Positions 49,916 to 59,630 of a stretch of DNA of 64,000 nucleotides are shown here, piece by piece; position 1 is the stretch's first letter, and each line of letters opens with the position of its first letter. Source of the stretch: Dinoroseobacter sp049800775 (GTDB lineage Bacteria; Pseudomonadota; Alphaproteobacteria; Rhodobacterales; Rhodobacteraceae). The notes beneath the pieces are model-generated. The model had not been told where the DNA came from. It saw only the letters and a list, made by a program, of their open reading frames with translations, and did no database searches. Made by a program: the position numbers and the translations under genes. Location of the stretch: assembly GCF_049800775.1 (NCBI RefSeq), contig NZ_JBNAFR010000013.1:26609-90608 (forward strand). The letters are read 5' to 3'.

Positions 49916-51268
49916 ATGTCCGCCCACGGTGACCCCATTCCGATGACCGCCCATCCTTCGGGCCCGCTCTCCGGGACCGCCGAGGTGCCCGGTGACAAGT
50001 CCATCTCGCACCGCTCGCTGATCCTCGGGGCGATGGCCGTGGGCGAAACACGGATAACCGGTCTGCTCGAGGGGCAGGACGTGCTCGACACCGCCAAGGC
50101 CATGCGGGCCTTCGGTGCGGAGGTCACGCAGCACGGGCCCGGGGCCTGGTCGGTGCATGGCGTCGGGACCGGCGGGTTCGCCGAGCCCGAGGACGTGATC
50201 GATTGCGGCAATTCCGGCACCGGCGTGCGGCTGATCATGGGGGCGATGGCCACCACGCCGATCACCGCGACCTTCACCGGCGATGCCTCGCTCAGGGGGC
50301 GCCCCATGGGGCGGATCACCGATCCGCTGGCCCTGTTCGGCACGCAAGCCGTGGGCCGCGCGCAGGGACGTCTGCCCATGACGCTGATCGGGGCCGCAGA
50401 CCCAGTGCCTGTGCAGTACACCGTGCCGGTGCCGTCGGCGCAGGTGAAATCCGCCGTTCTGCTGGCCGGGCTGAACGCCCCTGGGCAGACCGTGGTGATC
50501 GAGGCCGAGGCGACCCGGGATCATTCCGAACGGATGCTGCGCGGCTTTGGCGCCGAGCTGAGCGTCGAGGCCACGCCCGAGGGCAATGTCATCACCCTGA
50601 CTGGCCAGCCGGAGTTGAAGCCCCAGACCATCGTGGTGCCGCGGGATCCGTCCTCGGCAGCCTTTCCCGTGGCCGTGGGCCTGATCGTGCCGGGGTCGGA
50701 CGTTCTGGTGCCGGGGATCGGGCTCAACCCGACCCGCGCGGGGCTCTACACCACCTTGCAGGAGATGGGCGCGGATCTGGTTTTCGAGAACATTCGCGAA
50801 GAGGGCGGCGAGCCGGTCGCAGACCTCAGGGCGCGCTTTAGCGACGGCATGCAAGGCATTGAAGTGCCACCGGAACGGGCGCCCTCGATGATCGACGAGT
50901 ACCCGATCCTGAGCGTCATCGCGGCCTATGCCCATGGCAAGACCGTGATGCGCGGTGTCAAGGAGCTACGCGTCAAGGAAAGCGATCGGATCGACGCCAT
51001 GGCCCGGGGGCTCGAGGCTTGCGGTGTGACCATCGAGGAAGAGGAAGATGTCCTCATCGTGCACGGGATGGGCCCGGGCGGGGTGCCCGGCGGCGCGACC
51101 TGTGCGAGCCATCTCGATCACCGTATCGCCATGAGTTTCCTGTGCTGCGGTCTGGCGGCCAAATCCCCGATCTCGGTGGATGATGGCGGCCCGATTGCCA
51201 CCAGCTTTCCGATCTTCGAGCCCCTGATGACCGCGTTGGGAGCCACGCTGGAGCGGACCGGGTCATGA
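49916..51268 (+). CDS. aroA: 3-phosphoshikimate 1-carboxyvinyltransferase (EPSP synthase)
   Basis: The 450-aa enzyme joins shikimate-3-phosphate and phosphoenolpyruvate in aromatic amino-acid synthesis. Motifs are 'VPGDKSISHRSLILGAMAVG', 'DCGNSGTGVRLIMGAM', 'PSAQVKSAVLLAG', 'TRDHSERMLRGFGAEL', 'GIGLNPTRAGLYTTL' and 'RVKESDRIDAMARGLEA'. GDKS, SAQxK, RxHxE and NxTR are the combination used to define class II EPSP synthases (Agrobacterium CP4 type). It overlaps the next gene by 4 bp, and cmk follows, an order common in alphaproteobacteria except for the extra gene between them. Confidence 0.96.
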   Translation: MSAHGDPIPMTAHPSGPLSGTAEVPGDKSISHRSLILGAMAVGETRITGLLEGQDVLDTAKAMRAFGAEVTQHGPGAWSVHGVGTGGFAEPEDVIDCGNSGTGVRLIMGAMATTPITATFTGDASLRGRPMGRITDPLALFGTQAVGRAQGRLPMTLIGAADPVPVQYTVPVPSAQVKSAVLLAGLNAPGQTVVIEAEATRDHSERMLRGFGAELSVEATPEGNVITLTGQPELKPQTIVVPRDPSSAAFPVAVGLIVPGSDVLVPGIGLNPTRAGLYTTLQEMGADLVFENIREEGGEPVADLRARFSDGMQGIEVPPERAPSMIDEYPILSVIAAYAHGKTVMRGVKELRVKESDRIDAMARGLEACGVTIEEEEDVLIVHGMGPGGVPGGATCASHLDHRIAMSFLCCGLAAKSPISVDDGGPIATSFPIFEPLMTALGATLERTGS

Positions 51269-51672
51269 CCGTGACGGGCGGCTGCCTCTGCGGGGAGATC
51301 CGCTATGAGGTCACCGGGCCGTTGCGCCCGGTCGTGGCGTGCCATTGCCATCAGTGCCGCCGGACCTCGGGCCATTACGTGGCCGCCACCTCTGCATTGA
51401 AACGGAATGTGACGATCACCGGCGCGCCGCGCTGGTTCGCCTCGTCGGACACGGCGCGGCGCGGGTTCTGCGGGACTTGCGGGTCGAACCTGTTCTGGGA
51501 CGGGCCCTCCAACGAGATGGCCATTTTCGCCGGGACGCTGGACGGTGATCCGGGCCTGCGGCTCGAGACGCATGTCTTCTGCGCGGACAAGGGCGCGTAT
51601 TACGAGATCACCGATGATCTGCCGCAATCCGAGGGGGATCATCCCCTGCCGTGGGTGGGGGACCGTCTATGA
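51265..51672 (+). CDS. GFA family zinc protein (CENP-V/GFA domain)
   Basis: The 135-aa protein is a GFA/CENP-V domain: 'TGGCLCGEIRYEVTGPL', 'VVACHCHQCRRTSGHYVA' and 'RRGFCGTCGSNLFWDG' supply the seven or so cysteines that bind two zinc ions. The family contains the glutathione-formaldehyde activating enzyme, though most members have unknown substrates. It overlaps both aroA (ATGA at 51265) and cmk (ATGA at 51669), so it is translationally coupled between two housekeeping genes. Confidence 0.9.
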   Translation: MTVTGGCLCGEIRYEVTGPLRPVVACHCHQCRRTSGHYVAATSALKRNVTITGAPRWFASSDTARRGFCGTCGSNLFWDGPSNEMAIFAGTLDGDPGLRLETHVFCADKGAYYEITDDLPQSEGDHPLPWVGDRL

Positions 51673-52307
51673 ATTTTGCCATCGCGATTGACGGGCCTGC
51701 CGCGGCGGGCAAGGGGACGATCGGCCGTGCCATGGCGGCGCGGTTCGGCTTTCCGCATATGGATACGGGGCTGCTCTACCGGGCGGTGGGCAAGAAGGTT
51801 CTGACCGGTGCGGATGCCACTGCGGCGGCGCGCGCGCTCACCCCAGCGGATCTGGAGGCGGGCGATCTGCGCACGGCCGAGGTCGGGCAGGCGGCCTCCA
51901 AGGTCGCGGCGCTGCCTGCGGTGCGGACCGCGCTGCTGGACTTCCAGAGGGCCTTTGCCCAGAGGGCCGGGGGCGCGATCCTCGACGGGCGCGATATCGG
52001 CACGGTGATCTGTCCGGACGCGGCTGTGAAGCTCTTTGTGACCGCCAGCGACGAGGTGCGTGCACAGCGGCGCCATGCAGAGCTGTCGGCCAAGGGATCT
52101 GACCTGAGTTTGGCCCAAGTGCTTGAGGATTTGCGCGCCCGGGATGCCCGCGATACCCAGCGCAGCGATGCTCCATTACGGGCGGCGGAAGACGCGCTTT
52201 TACTGGATACATCGCAATTGAGTATTGAGGATGCCGTGGCGCAGGCCGTGGCCTTGGCAGAAACGCGCATGAATGCTTTGCAATTCATCCCAAGCGCTTT
52301 GAATTAA
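51669..52307 (+). CDS. cmk: Cytidylate kinase, Cmk
   Basis: The 212-aa nucleoside monophosphate kinase phosphorylates CMP and dCMP. The P-loop is in 'IAIDGPAAAGKGTIGRAMAA', and 'GFPHMDTGLLYRAVGKKVL', 'GAILDGRDIGTVICPDAAVK' and 'RDAPLRAAEDALLLDT'-like segments complete the fold. I start at the ATG at 51669, overlapping the GFA stop, because 'MNFAIAIDGPAAAGKG' is the normal N-terminus. It precedes the H-NS-like gene and rpsA, the usual cmk-rpsA neighbourhood. Confidence 0.95.
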   Translation: MNFAIAIDGPAAAGKGTIGRAMAARFGFPHMDTGLLYRAVGKKVLTGADATAAARALTPADLEAGDLRTAEVGQAASKVAALPAVRTALLDFQRAFAQRAGGAILDGRDIGTVICPDAAVKLFVTASDEVRAQRRHAELSAKGSDLSLAQVLEDLRARDARDTQRSDAPLRAAEDALLLDTSQLSIEDAVAQAVALAETRMNALQFIPSALN

Positions 52308-52360
52308 TCATATATGCGAATGTCAATTGGGCCAAATCCTGCCTAGCTGGAAATGGTGAC

Positions 52361-52389
52361 TTGCAGCCGCATTGGAATGCCTTTACCCT
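52361..52389 (+). promoter_or_regulatory. Candidate promoter for the H-NS-like gene
   Basis: TTGCAG (52361-52366), a 17-bp spacer and TACCCT (52384-52389) lie in the AT-richer interval 25 bp before the gene. Confidence 0.4.
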
Positions 52390-52413
52390 GTCTTGATCGA
52401 AATCAACACCAGA

Positions 52414-52743
52414 ATGGGAATGAAGATGGGGTTCGACCTTTCGAAAATGACTTTGGATGAACTGAACGCGCTCGAAAAAGATGTTCAGAAAGCCAAAGTC
52501 GCCGTTGAAAAAAAGCGTGTGGTGCAAGCCCGCAAAGCGCTGGAAGAAACGGCCAAGCAGCATGGCGTGTCGCTGGAAGAGATTTTTGGCGCCAAGTCGG
52601 AGATCAAAGGAGCCTCCAAGAGTGCTCCGAAATATGCCAATCCGGACAATCCGGAGCAGACATGGACCGGTCGTGGGCGTCAGCCCACGTGGTACCGCGA
52701 AGCCGTTGGGGCGGGAACAGACCCAAGCGCGCTGGAAATCTGA
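52414..52743 (+). CDS. H-NS family nucleoid-associated protein
   Basis: The roughly 109-aa protein has an N-terminal charged coiled coil ('LDELNALEKDVQKAKVAVEK') and a C-terminal DNA-binding segment 'QTWTGRGRQPTWYREAVGAG', which carries the H-NS core TWxGRGRxPxW. It binds the minor groove of AT-rich DNA and silences transferred genes. Three ATG codons in a row (52414, 52420, 52426) could be the start; a GGGA before 52426 makes the last one reasonable too. In Rhodobacterales, H-NS-like proteins of this size (HvrA/Spb type) are common. It sits between cmk and rpsA. Confidence 0.85.
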   Translation: MGMKMGFDLSKMTLDELNALEKDVQKAKVAVEKKRVVQARKALEETAKQHGVSLEEIFGAKSEIKGASKSAPKYANPDNPEQTWTGRGRQPTWYREAVGAGTDPSALEI

Positions 52744-52763
52744 CCGGCATTGCCTGGGCGGGG

Positions 52764-52792
52764 TTGCGTCTTGGCGCGCCCCCGCCTATAGA
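52764..52792 (+). promoter_or_regulatory. Candidate rpsA promoter
   Basis: TTGCGT (52764-52769), a 17-bp spacer and TATAGA (52787-52792) precede a leader of about 160 nt before rpsA. The leader contains a GC-rich imperfect hairpin near 52840-52865, which may serve autoregulation by S1; that role is inference. Confidence 0.5.
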
Positions 52793-52961
52793 CGCGCCTG
52801 TCGAGCAGGCGGCGTAAGATCGCAGGACGAAAACCGCAGGGTCGGGCGCAAGCCGCGGCCCTTGTTGTTTTCGGATTGTACCGTCGGCCACAAACCCAAA
52901 GACCAATGGATACAACCATTCGGCCCGTAAAAAACACGATGTAAAGGAAACACGAGACCAC

Positions 52962-54641
52962 ATGGCTCAAAGCGCATCTATGGAGGAATTCGAAGCCCTC
53001 CTGCAAGAAAGCTTCGAAATTGACACGCCCTCCGAGGGTTCCGTTGTCAAAGGCAAGGTTATCGCAATTGAAGCGGGCCAGGCCATTATCGATGTCGGCT
53101 ACAAAATGGAAGGCCGCGTCGAACTCAAAGAATTCGCAAATCCCGGCGAAGCTCCCGAAATTGCTGTTGGTGACGAAGTCGAGGTTTTCCTCGATCGCGT
53201 TGAAAATGCCCGCGGCGAAGCGGTTATCTCGCGCGACAAGGCGCGTCGCGAGGAAGCCTGGGACCGTCTGGAAAAAGCATATGGCGACGATGCCCGCGTC
53301 GAGGGCGCGATCTTCGGCCGCGTCAAGGGCGGCTTCACGGTCGATCTCGGCGGTGCCGTGGCCTTCCTGCCCGGCTCCCAGGTTGACGTGCGCCCCGTGC
53401 GCGACGCCGGCCCGCTCATGGGCCTCAAGCAGCCGTTCCAGATCCTCAAGATGGACCGTCGCCGGGGCAACATCGTTGTGTCGCGTCGTGCGATCCTCGA
53501 AGAGTCCCGCGCCGAGCAGCGCGCCGAGGTCATCGGCAAGCTGAACGAAGGCGACGCGGTGGACGGCGTGGTCAAGAACATCACCGAGTACGGCGCATTC
53601 GTCGACCTGGGCGGTGTGGACGGCCTGCTGCACGTGACCGACATGGCCTGGCGCCGTGTGAACCACCCCTCCGAGATCCTGTCGATCGGCGAGACGGTCA
53701 AGGTTCAGGTCATCAAGATCAACAAGGAAACCCACCGTATCAGCCTCGGCATGAAGCAGCTGCAGGACGATCCGTGGAACCTTGTCGAAGGCAAGTACCC
53801 GCTCGACAGCACCCATACGGGCCGCGTCACGAACATCACCGATTACGGTGCCTTCGTGGAGCTGGAGCCGGGTGTCGAGGGCCTCGTGCACGTCTCCGAG
53901 ATGTCCTGGACCAAGAAGAACGTCCATCCGGGCAAGATCGTGTCCACCTCGCAAGAGGTTGAGGTCATGGTGCTCGAGATCGACACGGTCAAGCGTCGCG
54001 TCTCGCTCGGTCTCAAGCAGACCATGCGCAACCCGTGGGAGGTCTTTGCCGAGACCCATCCCGAGGGCACCGAGGTCGAGGGCGAGGTCAAGAACATCAC
54101 CGAATTCGGTCTGTTCATCGGTCTCGACAACGACATCGACGGCATGGTCCACCTCTCCGATCTCAGCTGGGATCAGCGCGGCGAGGAAGCCATCCAGAAC
54201 TACCGCAAGGGCGACATGGTTCAGGCCGTTGTCTCCGAGGTGGATGTGGACAAAGAGCGGATTTCGCTCTCGGTCAAGGCTCTGGGCGGTGACAAGTTCG
54301 CCGAAGCAGTGGGCGGCGTGAAGCGCGGCTCGATCATCACCGTTGGCGTCACCGCCATCGAGGATGGCGGCATCGAGGTGGAATACGAAGGCATGAAATC
54401 CTTCATCCGCCGCTCCGATCTCAGCCGTGACCGTGCCGAGCAGCGCCCCGAGCGCTTCGGCGTGGGCGACAAGGTCGATGTGCGCGTGACCAACGTGGAC
54501 AGCAAGACCCGTCGTCTCGGCCTGTCCATCAAGGCGCGCGAGATCGCCGAAGAGAAAGAAGCCGTTGAGCAGTATGGCTCCTCGGATTCCGGTGCGTCCC
54601 TTGGTGATATTCTGGGTGCCGCGCTCAAGGGCGACGACTAA
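52962..54641 (+). CDS. rpsA: 30S ribosomal protein S1
   Basis: The 559-aa protein consists of six S1 RNA-binding domains of about 70 residues, beginning near residues 22, 108, 195, 280, 367 and 454 (for example 'DAVDGVVKNITEYGAFVDLG', 'HTGRVTNITDYGAFVELEPG', 'GEVKNITEFGLFIGLDNDID'). S1 brings mRNA to the 30S subunit and is needed for most translation initiation in Gram-negative bacteria. The length is the standard bacterial one. A strong terminator follows. Confidence 0.97.
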   Translation: MAQSASMEEFEALLQESFEIDTPSEGSVVKGKVIAIEAGQAIIDVGYKMEGRVELKEFANPGEAPEIAVGDEVEVFLDRVENARGEAVISRDKARREEAWDRLEKAYGDDARVEGAIFGRVKGGFTVDLGGAVAFLPGSQVDVRPVRDAGPLMGLKQPFQILKMDRRRGNIVVSRRAILEESRAEQRAEVIGKLNEGDAVDGVVKNITEYGAFVDLGGVDGLLHVTDMAWRRVNHPSEILSIGETVKVQVIKINKETHRISLGMKQLQDDPWNLVEGKYPLDSTHTGRVTNITDYGAFVELEPGVEGLVHVSEMSWTKKNVHPGKIVSTSQEVEVMVLEIDTVKRRVSLGLKQTMRNPWEVFAETHPEGTEVEGEVKNITEFGLFIGLDNDIDGMVHLSDLSWDQRGEEAIQNYRKGDMVQAVVSEVDVDKERISLSVKALGGDKFAEAVGGVKRGSIITVGVTAIEDGGIEVEYEGMKSFIRRSDLSRDRAEQRPERFGVGDKVDVRVTNVDSKTRRLGLSIKAREIAEEKEAVEQYGSSDSGASLGDILGAALKGDD

Positions 54642-54663
54642 CCCGATCCGACCGATTGAATTG

Positions 54664-54696
54664 AAGGCCCCGCTGGCGACAGCGGGGCCTTTTTTT
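54664..54696 (+). terminator. Rho-independent terminator of rpsA
   Basis: A perfect 12-bp stem (54664-54675 with 54680-54691) closes a GCGA tetraloop and is followed by further T residues, 22 bp after the rpsA stop. Confidence 0.92.
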
Positions 54697-54789
54697 GTCC
54701 AGTGTTTCGCAACCCGGGGCGGGTACAGATTTTTCTTTGGACCGGGCGCGCGCTGATCTAGGCTGGTCCGACTGTTCAAGGAGTAACCA

Positions 54790-55452
54790 ATGAAGCCCTT
54801 TACCACTGCCCTCGCGTCCTTTTCCTGCATGATTGCGCTGGGCTCCGCCGCACAGGCGACAACCATCGATGAGACCACGGATTTCACGACCAATGGCGAT
54901 TGGAGCCTGAGCGTCCCGGTCACGGCACCGGCGCTGAGCTTTGCGGATATCGGCGCCCATAGCGTCACCGGCAGCCTGAGCGCGCCTTGCGATCCTTTTG
55001 GTGGCCCCGATTGTTCCGGCGGTGACTTCGCCGATATCTTCACAATCCTGGTGGCGCCCGATCAGGTCGTGGAATCCATCGTCTTCACTGTGAGCAACGG
55101 CATGTCGTCCTTTGGCGGCACCCCTAACACGGGTTTGCCGAATTTCGAGACGATCGTGGATGCTGCCGGCGTTGCCTTTGCCTTGCAGGGCATCACGGGC
55201 AATGGAACAGCGGATTACTCCAACAGCTTCGACAAGGTTCCTCTGAACGGCAACTACTCCTTCGGGATCCAGCAGGGCAGCTTGCCCTTCCCGACGGACC
55301 AGTTCTCGGCGGATTGGCGGCTCGACATCGTTCTCGGTCCGGCGGATATGGCCGCGGTGCCGCTCCCGGCCTCCAGCCTGCTGCTCTTGGGGGGGCTTGG
55401 CGCGCTCGGATTTGCCCGTCGCGCGCAGCGCAAGACACGGCGCGCCGCCTGA
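54790..55452 (+). CDS. VPLPA-CTERM sorting-signal protein
   Basis: The 220-aa exported protein has a signal peptide ('MKPFTTALASFSCMIALGSA', 'AQA'). Its C-terminus reads 'AAVPLPASSLLLLGGLGALG' then 'FARRAQRKTRRAA': a VPLPA motif, a short hydrophobic helix and a basic tail. This tripartite signal is recognised by exosortase XrtD-type systems in Rhodobacterales, which cut at the motif and release or anchor the protein at the surface. The mature body is Ser/Thr/Gly-rich with a CDPFGGPDC loop. Function is unknown. No exosortase gene is in the window. Confidence 0.85.
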   Translation: MKPFTTALASFSCMIALGSAAQATTIDETTDFTTNGDWSLSVPVTAPALSFADIGAHSVTGSLSAPCDPFGGPDCSGGDFADIFTILVAPDQVVESIVFTVSNGMSSFGGTPNTGLPNFETIVDAAGVAFALQGITGNGTADYSNSFDKVPLNGNYSFGIQQGSLPFPTDQFSADWRLDIVLGPADMAAVPLPASSLLLLGGLGALGFARRAQRKTRRAA

Positions 55453-55626
55453 ATACACCATTGGCGTGACGGGCCTGTGCGCCCGTCCGTCCTGCGCGGG
55501 GCCGCAATCTCTTGCAGCCTCGCGGATCGTTTCCGCACCTTTTCCGCACGGGTCCGACCGCTTGTCCGAAGGCCAAAGCCGTGGCATTTTACCTGCCATT
55601 ATTTGTGACTTTGGAGGTATTTTTCC

Positions 55627-56289
55627 ATGCGGACCGCTTTTATGTCCTTGGCCCTTGCTGTCCTTGCGGGCGTTGCTCAGGCCAGCACCGTCACCCTTTC
55701 AGAAGAGACCTTTGCGCCGGGAGAAGTGACGCCCGTACGGTTGTCCGGGCCGGTGAATGGCCAGATCGCGTCTCAGGCGGCGGGTGACGGAAACCCGGCG
55801 CCGTCGCTGACCGTGAGCACCACGACAAACATCGAGACATTGAATGCCTTCATGGTGGATGGTCTGACCTATGACCTGTCCATGGGCGGGCTGCAGTCGC
55901 TGTCCTATTCGGTCGATTACGATCCCTTTCAAGCCTTCGGTCAGGGTCAGGCCTATGGCATCGTCGTCGAGCAGAACGGCAGCTATTTTGCCTCAGCCGC
56001 TGGGGTGACCTTTGCGACGCCGGGATGGCAGACCGGCGGCCAGCAGGGGCTGGTGGCCGTGAATTTCTCGCGCCTGCTGGGCGATGGGACGCTCGATTTC
56101 TCGCAAGGCGCGGCGCAGCTCAGCTTCGGGCTATACTCGGGCAATAGCGGCGGCAACGGGGTTTCTGTCCGGTATGACAATCTCGAGGTGGTTCTCGCCA
56201 AGGACATGGCGGCGATCCCGCTGCCCGCGAGCTTGCCGCTTCTGTTGCTCGGGCTGGGCGGTCTGGCGCTGCGGGCGCGTCGGGGCTGA
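55627..56289 (+). CDS. Second VPLPA-type sorting-signal protein
   Basis: This 220-aa exported protein has a signal peptide ('MRTAFMSLALAVLAGVAQAS') and the C-terminal signal 'AAIPLPASLPLLLLGLGGLA' followed by 'LRARRG', an IPLPA variant of the same exosortase signal. The body ('FMVDGLTYDLSMGGLQSLSY', 'SYFASAAGVTFATPGWQTGG') looks beta-rich, like other PEP-CTERM-type surface proteins. It follows the first VPLPA protein by 174 bp on the same strand, with a GGAGG ribosome site. The bodies do not look like recent duplicates. Confidence 0.83.
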   Translation: MRTAFMSLALAVLAGVAQASTVTLSEETFAPGEVTPVRLSGPVNGQIASQAAGDGNPAPSLTVSTTTNIETLNAFMVDGLTYDLSMGGLQSLSYSVDYDPFQAFGQGQAYGIVVEQNGSYFASAAGVTFATPGWQTGGQQGLVAVNFSRLLGDGTLDFSQGAAQLSFGLYSGNSGGNGVSVRYDNLEVVLAKDMAAIPLPASLPLLLLGLGGLALRARRG

Positions 56290-56528
56290 GCCACAACCGG
56301 GCCGCGACTCGCGCCTCCGAATCGGACAATCAAACGCGCCGCAGCTTGGCACCTGCGGCGTGCTCTCGTTGCGGCAGCCGGAGGCATGTCGGCCTAATGC
56401 GCGGTTTTCGCGCAGGATTCTCTGAGCGTAAGCCCGCTTTAGCGTTTTCCAGATGCGCGCTTTGGAGCTATAGTCGGCCTCGTGGACCGGGGTGGATGCC
56501 GGTGCTGCACGGCAAGGGAGGGTGGCCA

Positions 56529-56816
56529 ATGATCCGTTCGGAACTCATTCAGATTGTCGCTGACGAGAACCCGCATCTGTACCAGCGGGACGTCGAGCGC
56601 ATCGTGAACACCGTGTTCGACGAGATCATCGAGGCCATGTCGAACGGCGATCGGGTCGAGCTTCGCGGCTTCGGGGCCTTTTCGGTCAAGCATCGCGACG
56701 CGCGCACTGGGCGCAACCCCCGCACCGGCGAGGCCGTGTCGGTCGAAGCCAAGTCGGTGCCGTTTTTCAAGACGGGTAAGCTGCTTCGCGACCGGTTGAA
56801 CGGAAAGGAAGACTGA
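56529..56816 (+). CDS. ihfB: Integration host factor subunit beta
   Basis: The 95-aa DNA-bending protein has the HU/IHF fold: 'MIRSELIQIVADENPHLYQR', 'VELRGFGAFSVKHRDARTGR' and the DNA-inserting arm 'RNPRTGEAVSVEAKSVPFF'. With IhfA it makes sharp bends used in transcription and recombination. I start at the ATG at 56529; the longer frame to the left is not similar. It lies 4 bp before the LapA-domain gene, as in many alphaproteobacteria. Confidence 0.95.
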   Translation: MIRSELIQIVADENPHLYQRDVERIVNTVFDEIIEAMSNGDRVELRGFGAFSVKHRDARTGRNPRTGEAVSVEAKSVPFFKTGKLLRDRLNGKED

Positions 56817-56820
56817 CCTT

Positions 56821-57186
56821 ATGCGTCTGATCAAGTACCTGTTTCTTGCAGTTCTGGCGATCTGCCTGCTGACGATTGCTTTCGCCAATAACGGGCCGGT
56901 GACCCTGACCCTGCTGCCTCCGGAAATGGGCGCCTTTGCGGGCTTCAACATCTCCCTCGACATGCCGCTCTATTTCGTGGTCTTCGCCGGTATCGCCGCG
57001 GGTCTGCTGATCGGGTTCTTCTGGGAATGGCTGCGCGAGACTAAGCATCGCAACGAGGCCTCTCGCCAGCGCACCGAGGCGCGCCGTCTCAAGCGCGAGG
57101 TCGAGCTGATGAAGAACCAGAAGGCCATGGCCGATGGCAAGGACGAGATCCTTGCCCTGCTCGAAGACAGCTCGAGCGTGCGCTGA
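56821..57186 (+). CDS. LapA-domain (DUF1049) membrane protein
   Basis: This 121-aa inner-membrane protein has two hydrophobic segments (about residues 4-22 and 40-62) separated by a short loop, then a charged helical tail ('KHRNEASRQRTEARRLKREV') likely to form a coiled coil in the cytoplasm. The 'FANNGPVTLTLLPPEMG' loop is typical of the LapA/YciS family, which in E. coli assists control of lipopolysaccharide synthesis. It is coupled to ihfB (4-bp gap) and 13 bp before trpF. Confidence 0.88.
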   Translation: MRLIKYLFLAVLAICLLTIAFANNGPVTLTLLPPEMGAFAGFNISLDMPLYFVVFAGIAAGLLIGFFWEWLRETKHRNEASRQRTEARRLKREVELMKNQKAMADGKDEILALLEDSSSVR

Positions 57187-57199
57187 TCGCGCGACCCCC

Positions 57200-57913
57200 A
57201 TGCCAGTTCTGATCGATCCCTCTCCGCGCTCCGGCGCGGGGTCCAGCGCCCATGCGGGGCAGGTGCAGGTGAAAATCTGCGGCCTGCGGAGCGCTGCGGA
57301 TCTGGCCGCCGTGGCCGAGGCCGGGGCGCGTTATGCGGGGTTCGTGTTTTTCGAGAAATCTCCGCGTCACCTAACCTTGGACGCGGCACGCGCCCTCGCC
57401 GCAGAGGCGCCCCTGGGCCTCGCCAAAGTGGCCTTGGTGGTCAATGCCGATGATGCGGCGCTCGATGCGCTGACCGAAACGGTACCTCTCGACATCCTGC
57501 AACTTCACGGCCGCGAGACGCCCGCGCGCGTGGCCGAGATCCGGGCCCACTATGGCCTGCCGGTGATGAAGGCCGTGGGGATCGCCGATGCTGAGGATCT
57601 GCCTGCGCTGGCCGATTACGAGGCTGTGGCGGACCAGATCCTCGTGGATGCCAAGCCGCCCCGCAACGCCGATCTGCCCGGCGGGAATGGGGTGAGTTTC
57701 GACTGGCGGCTGATCGCCGGGCGCAGCTGGCGCAAGCCCTGGATGCTGGCGGGCGGTCTGACCCCTGACAACGTGGCCGAAGCGATCCGCTTGACCGGTG
57801 CGCCCCAGGTCGATGTCAGCTCCGGCGTCGAGAGCGCCCCGGGCCTCAAGGACCCTGATCGGATCGCGGGGTTTGTGACCGCGGCCCAGGCGGGTCCCGT
57901 TCCCGAGCTATGA
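57200..57913 (+). CDS. trpF: Phosphoribosylanthranilate isomerase, TrpF
   Basis: The 237-aa TIM-barrel enzyme catalyses the third step of tryptophan synthesis. It has 'VQVKICGLRSAADLAAVAEA' (catalytic Cys), 'DILQLHGRETPARVAEIRAH', 'DQILVDAKPP' (catalytic Asp) and 'LAGGLTPDNVAEAI', 'VDVSSGVESAPGLKDPD' (phosphate site). The first 21 residues before 'VQVKICG' are not typical, and a GTG at 57263 is an alternative start. It is followed by a GNAT gene with a 4-bp overlap and then trpB. Confidence 0.94.
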   Translation: MPVLIDPSPRSGAGSSAHAGQVQVKICGLRSAADLAAVAEAGARYAGFVFFEKSPRHLTLDAARALAAEAPLGLAKVALVVNADDAALDALTETVPLDILQLHGRETPARVAEIRAHYGLPVMKAVGIADAEDLPALADYEAVADQILVDAKPPRNADLPGGNGVSFDWRLIAGRSWRKPWMLAGGLTPDNVAEAIRLTGAPQVDVSSGVESAPGLKDPDRIAGFVTAAQAGPVPEL

Positions 57914-58365
57914 GCGCCGGTCTGAGCTTTCGCCCGGCGACGCAGGCGGATATCGCCGACATTCTGGCGCTGCTGCGCGATGATTTTCGCGGCCAGGGGC
58001 GCGAGGGCGGCGACATGGCCGCCTATGACGCGGCCTTTGCCCGGATGCAGTCCGGGCCGGATGCCCATCTGATCGTGGGGGAGCGGGACGGGCGCGTCAT
58101 GGCCACCTACCACATGCATGTGATGCACGGTCTGTCCCGTGCGGGTACCACCCGGGCGCAGATCGAAGCTGTTCGTGTGTCGGCCGATCTGCGCGGGCAG
58201 GGGGCGGGCAAGGCCCTGATGGCGGATGCCGAGGCCCGGGCCCGGGCCGCGGGCGCAACCCTGATGCAGCTCACCTCGGACAAGGCCCGGGACGGGGCGC
58301 ATCAGTTTTACGTGTCGCTTGGCTTTACCCCCTCGCATATAGGCTTTAAGCGAGAGCTGTCCTAA
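57910..58365 (+). CDS. GNAT family N-acetyltransferase between trpF and trpB
   Basis: The 151-aa acetyltransferase has 'AQIEAVRVSADLRGQGAGKA' (acetyl-CoA loop) and 'HQFYVSLGFTPSHIGFKREL'. Its ATG overlaps the trpF stop by 4 bp and it ends 12 bp before trpB, so it is translationally placed inside the trp pair. A GNAT gene at this position recurs in Rhodobacterales; its substrate is not known. Confidence 0.9.
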   Translation: MSAGLSFRPATQADIADILALLRDDFRGQGREGGDMAAYDAAFARMQSGPDAHLIVGERDGRVMATYHMHVMHGLSRAGTTRAQIEAVRVSADLRGQGAGKALMADAEARARAAGATLMQLTSDKARDGAHQFYVSLGFTPSHIGFKRELS

Positions 58366-58377
58366 GGGGAGTGACCA

Positions 58378-59610
<1,233 letters not shown>

Positions 59611-59630
59611 GCCAAACGCATCGCGATTTC

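Noticed and set aside
52680..55043. A 787-codon minus-strand frame antisense to rpsA
   Set aside because: It mirrors the repeated S1 domains of rpsA, which explains its apparent internal regularity.
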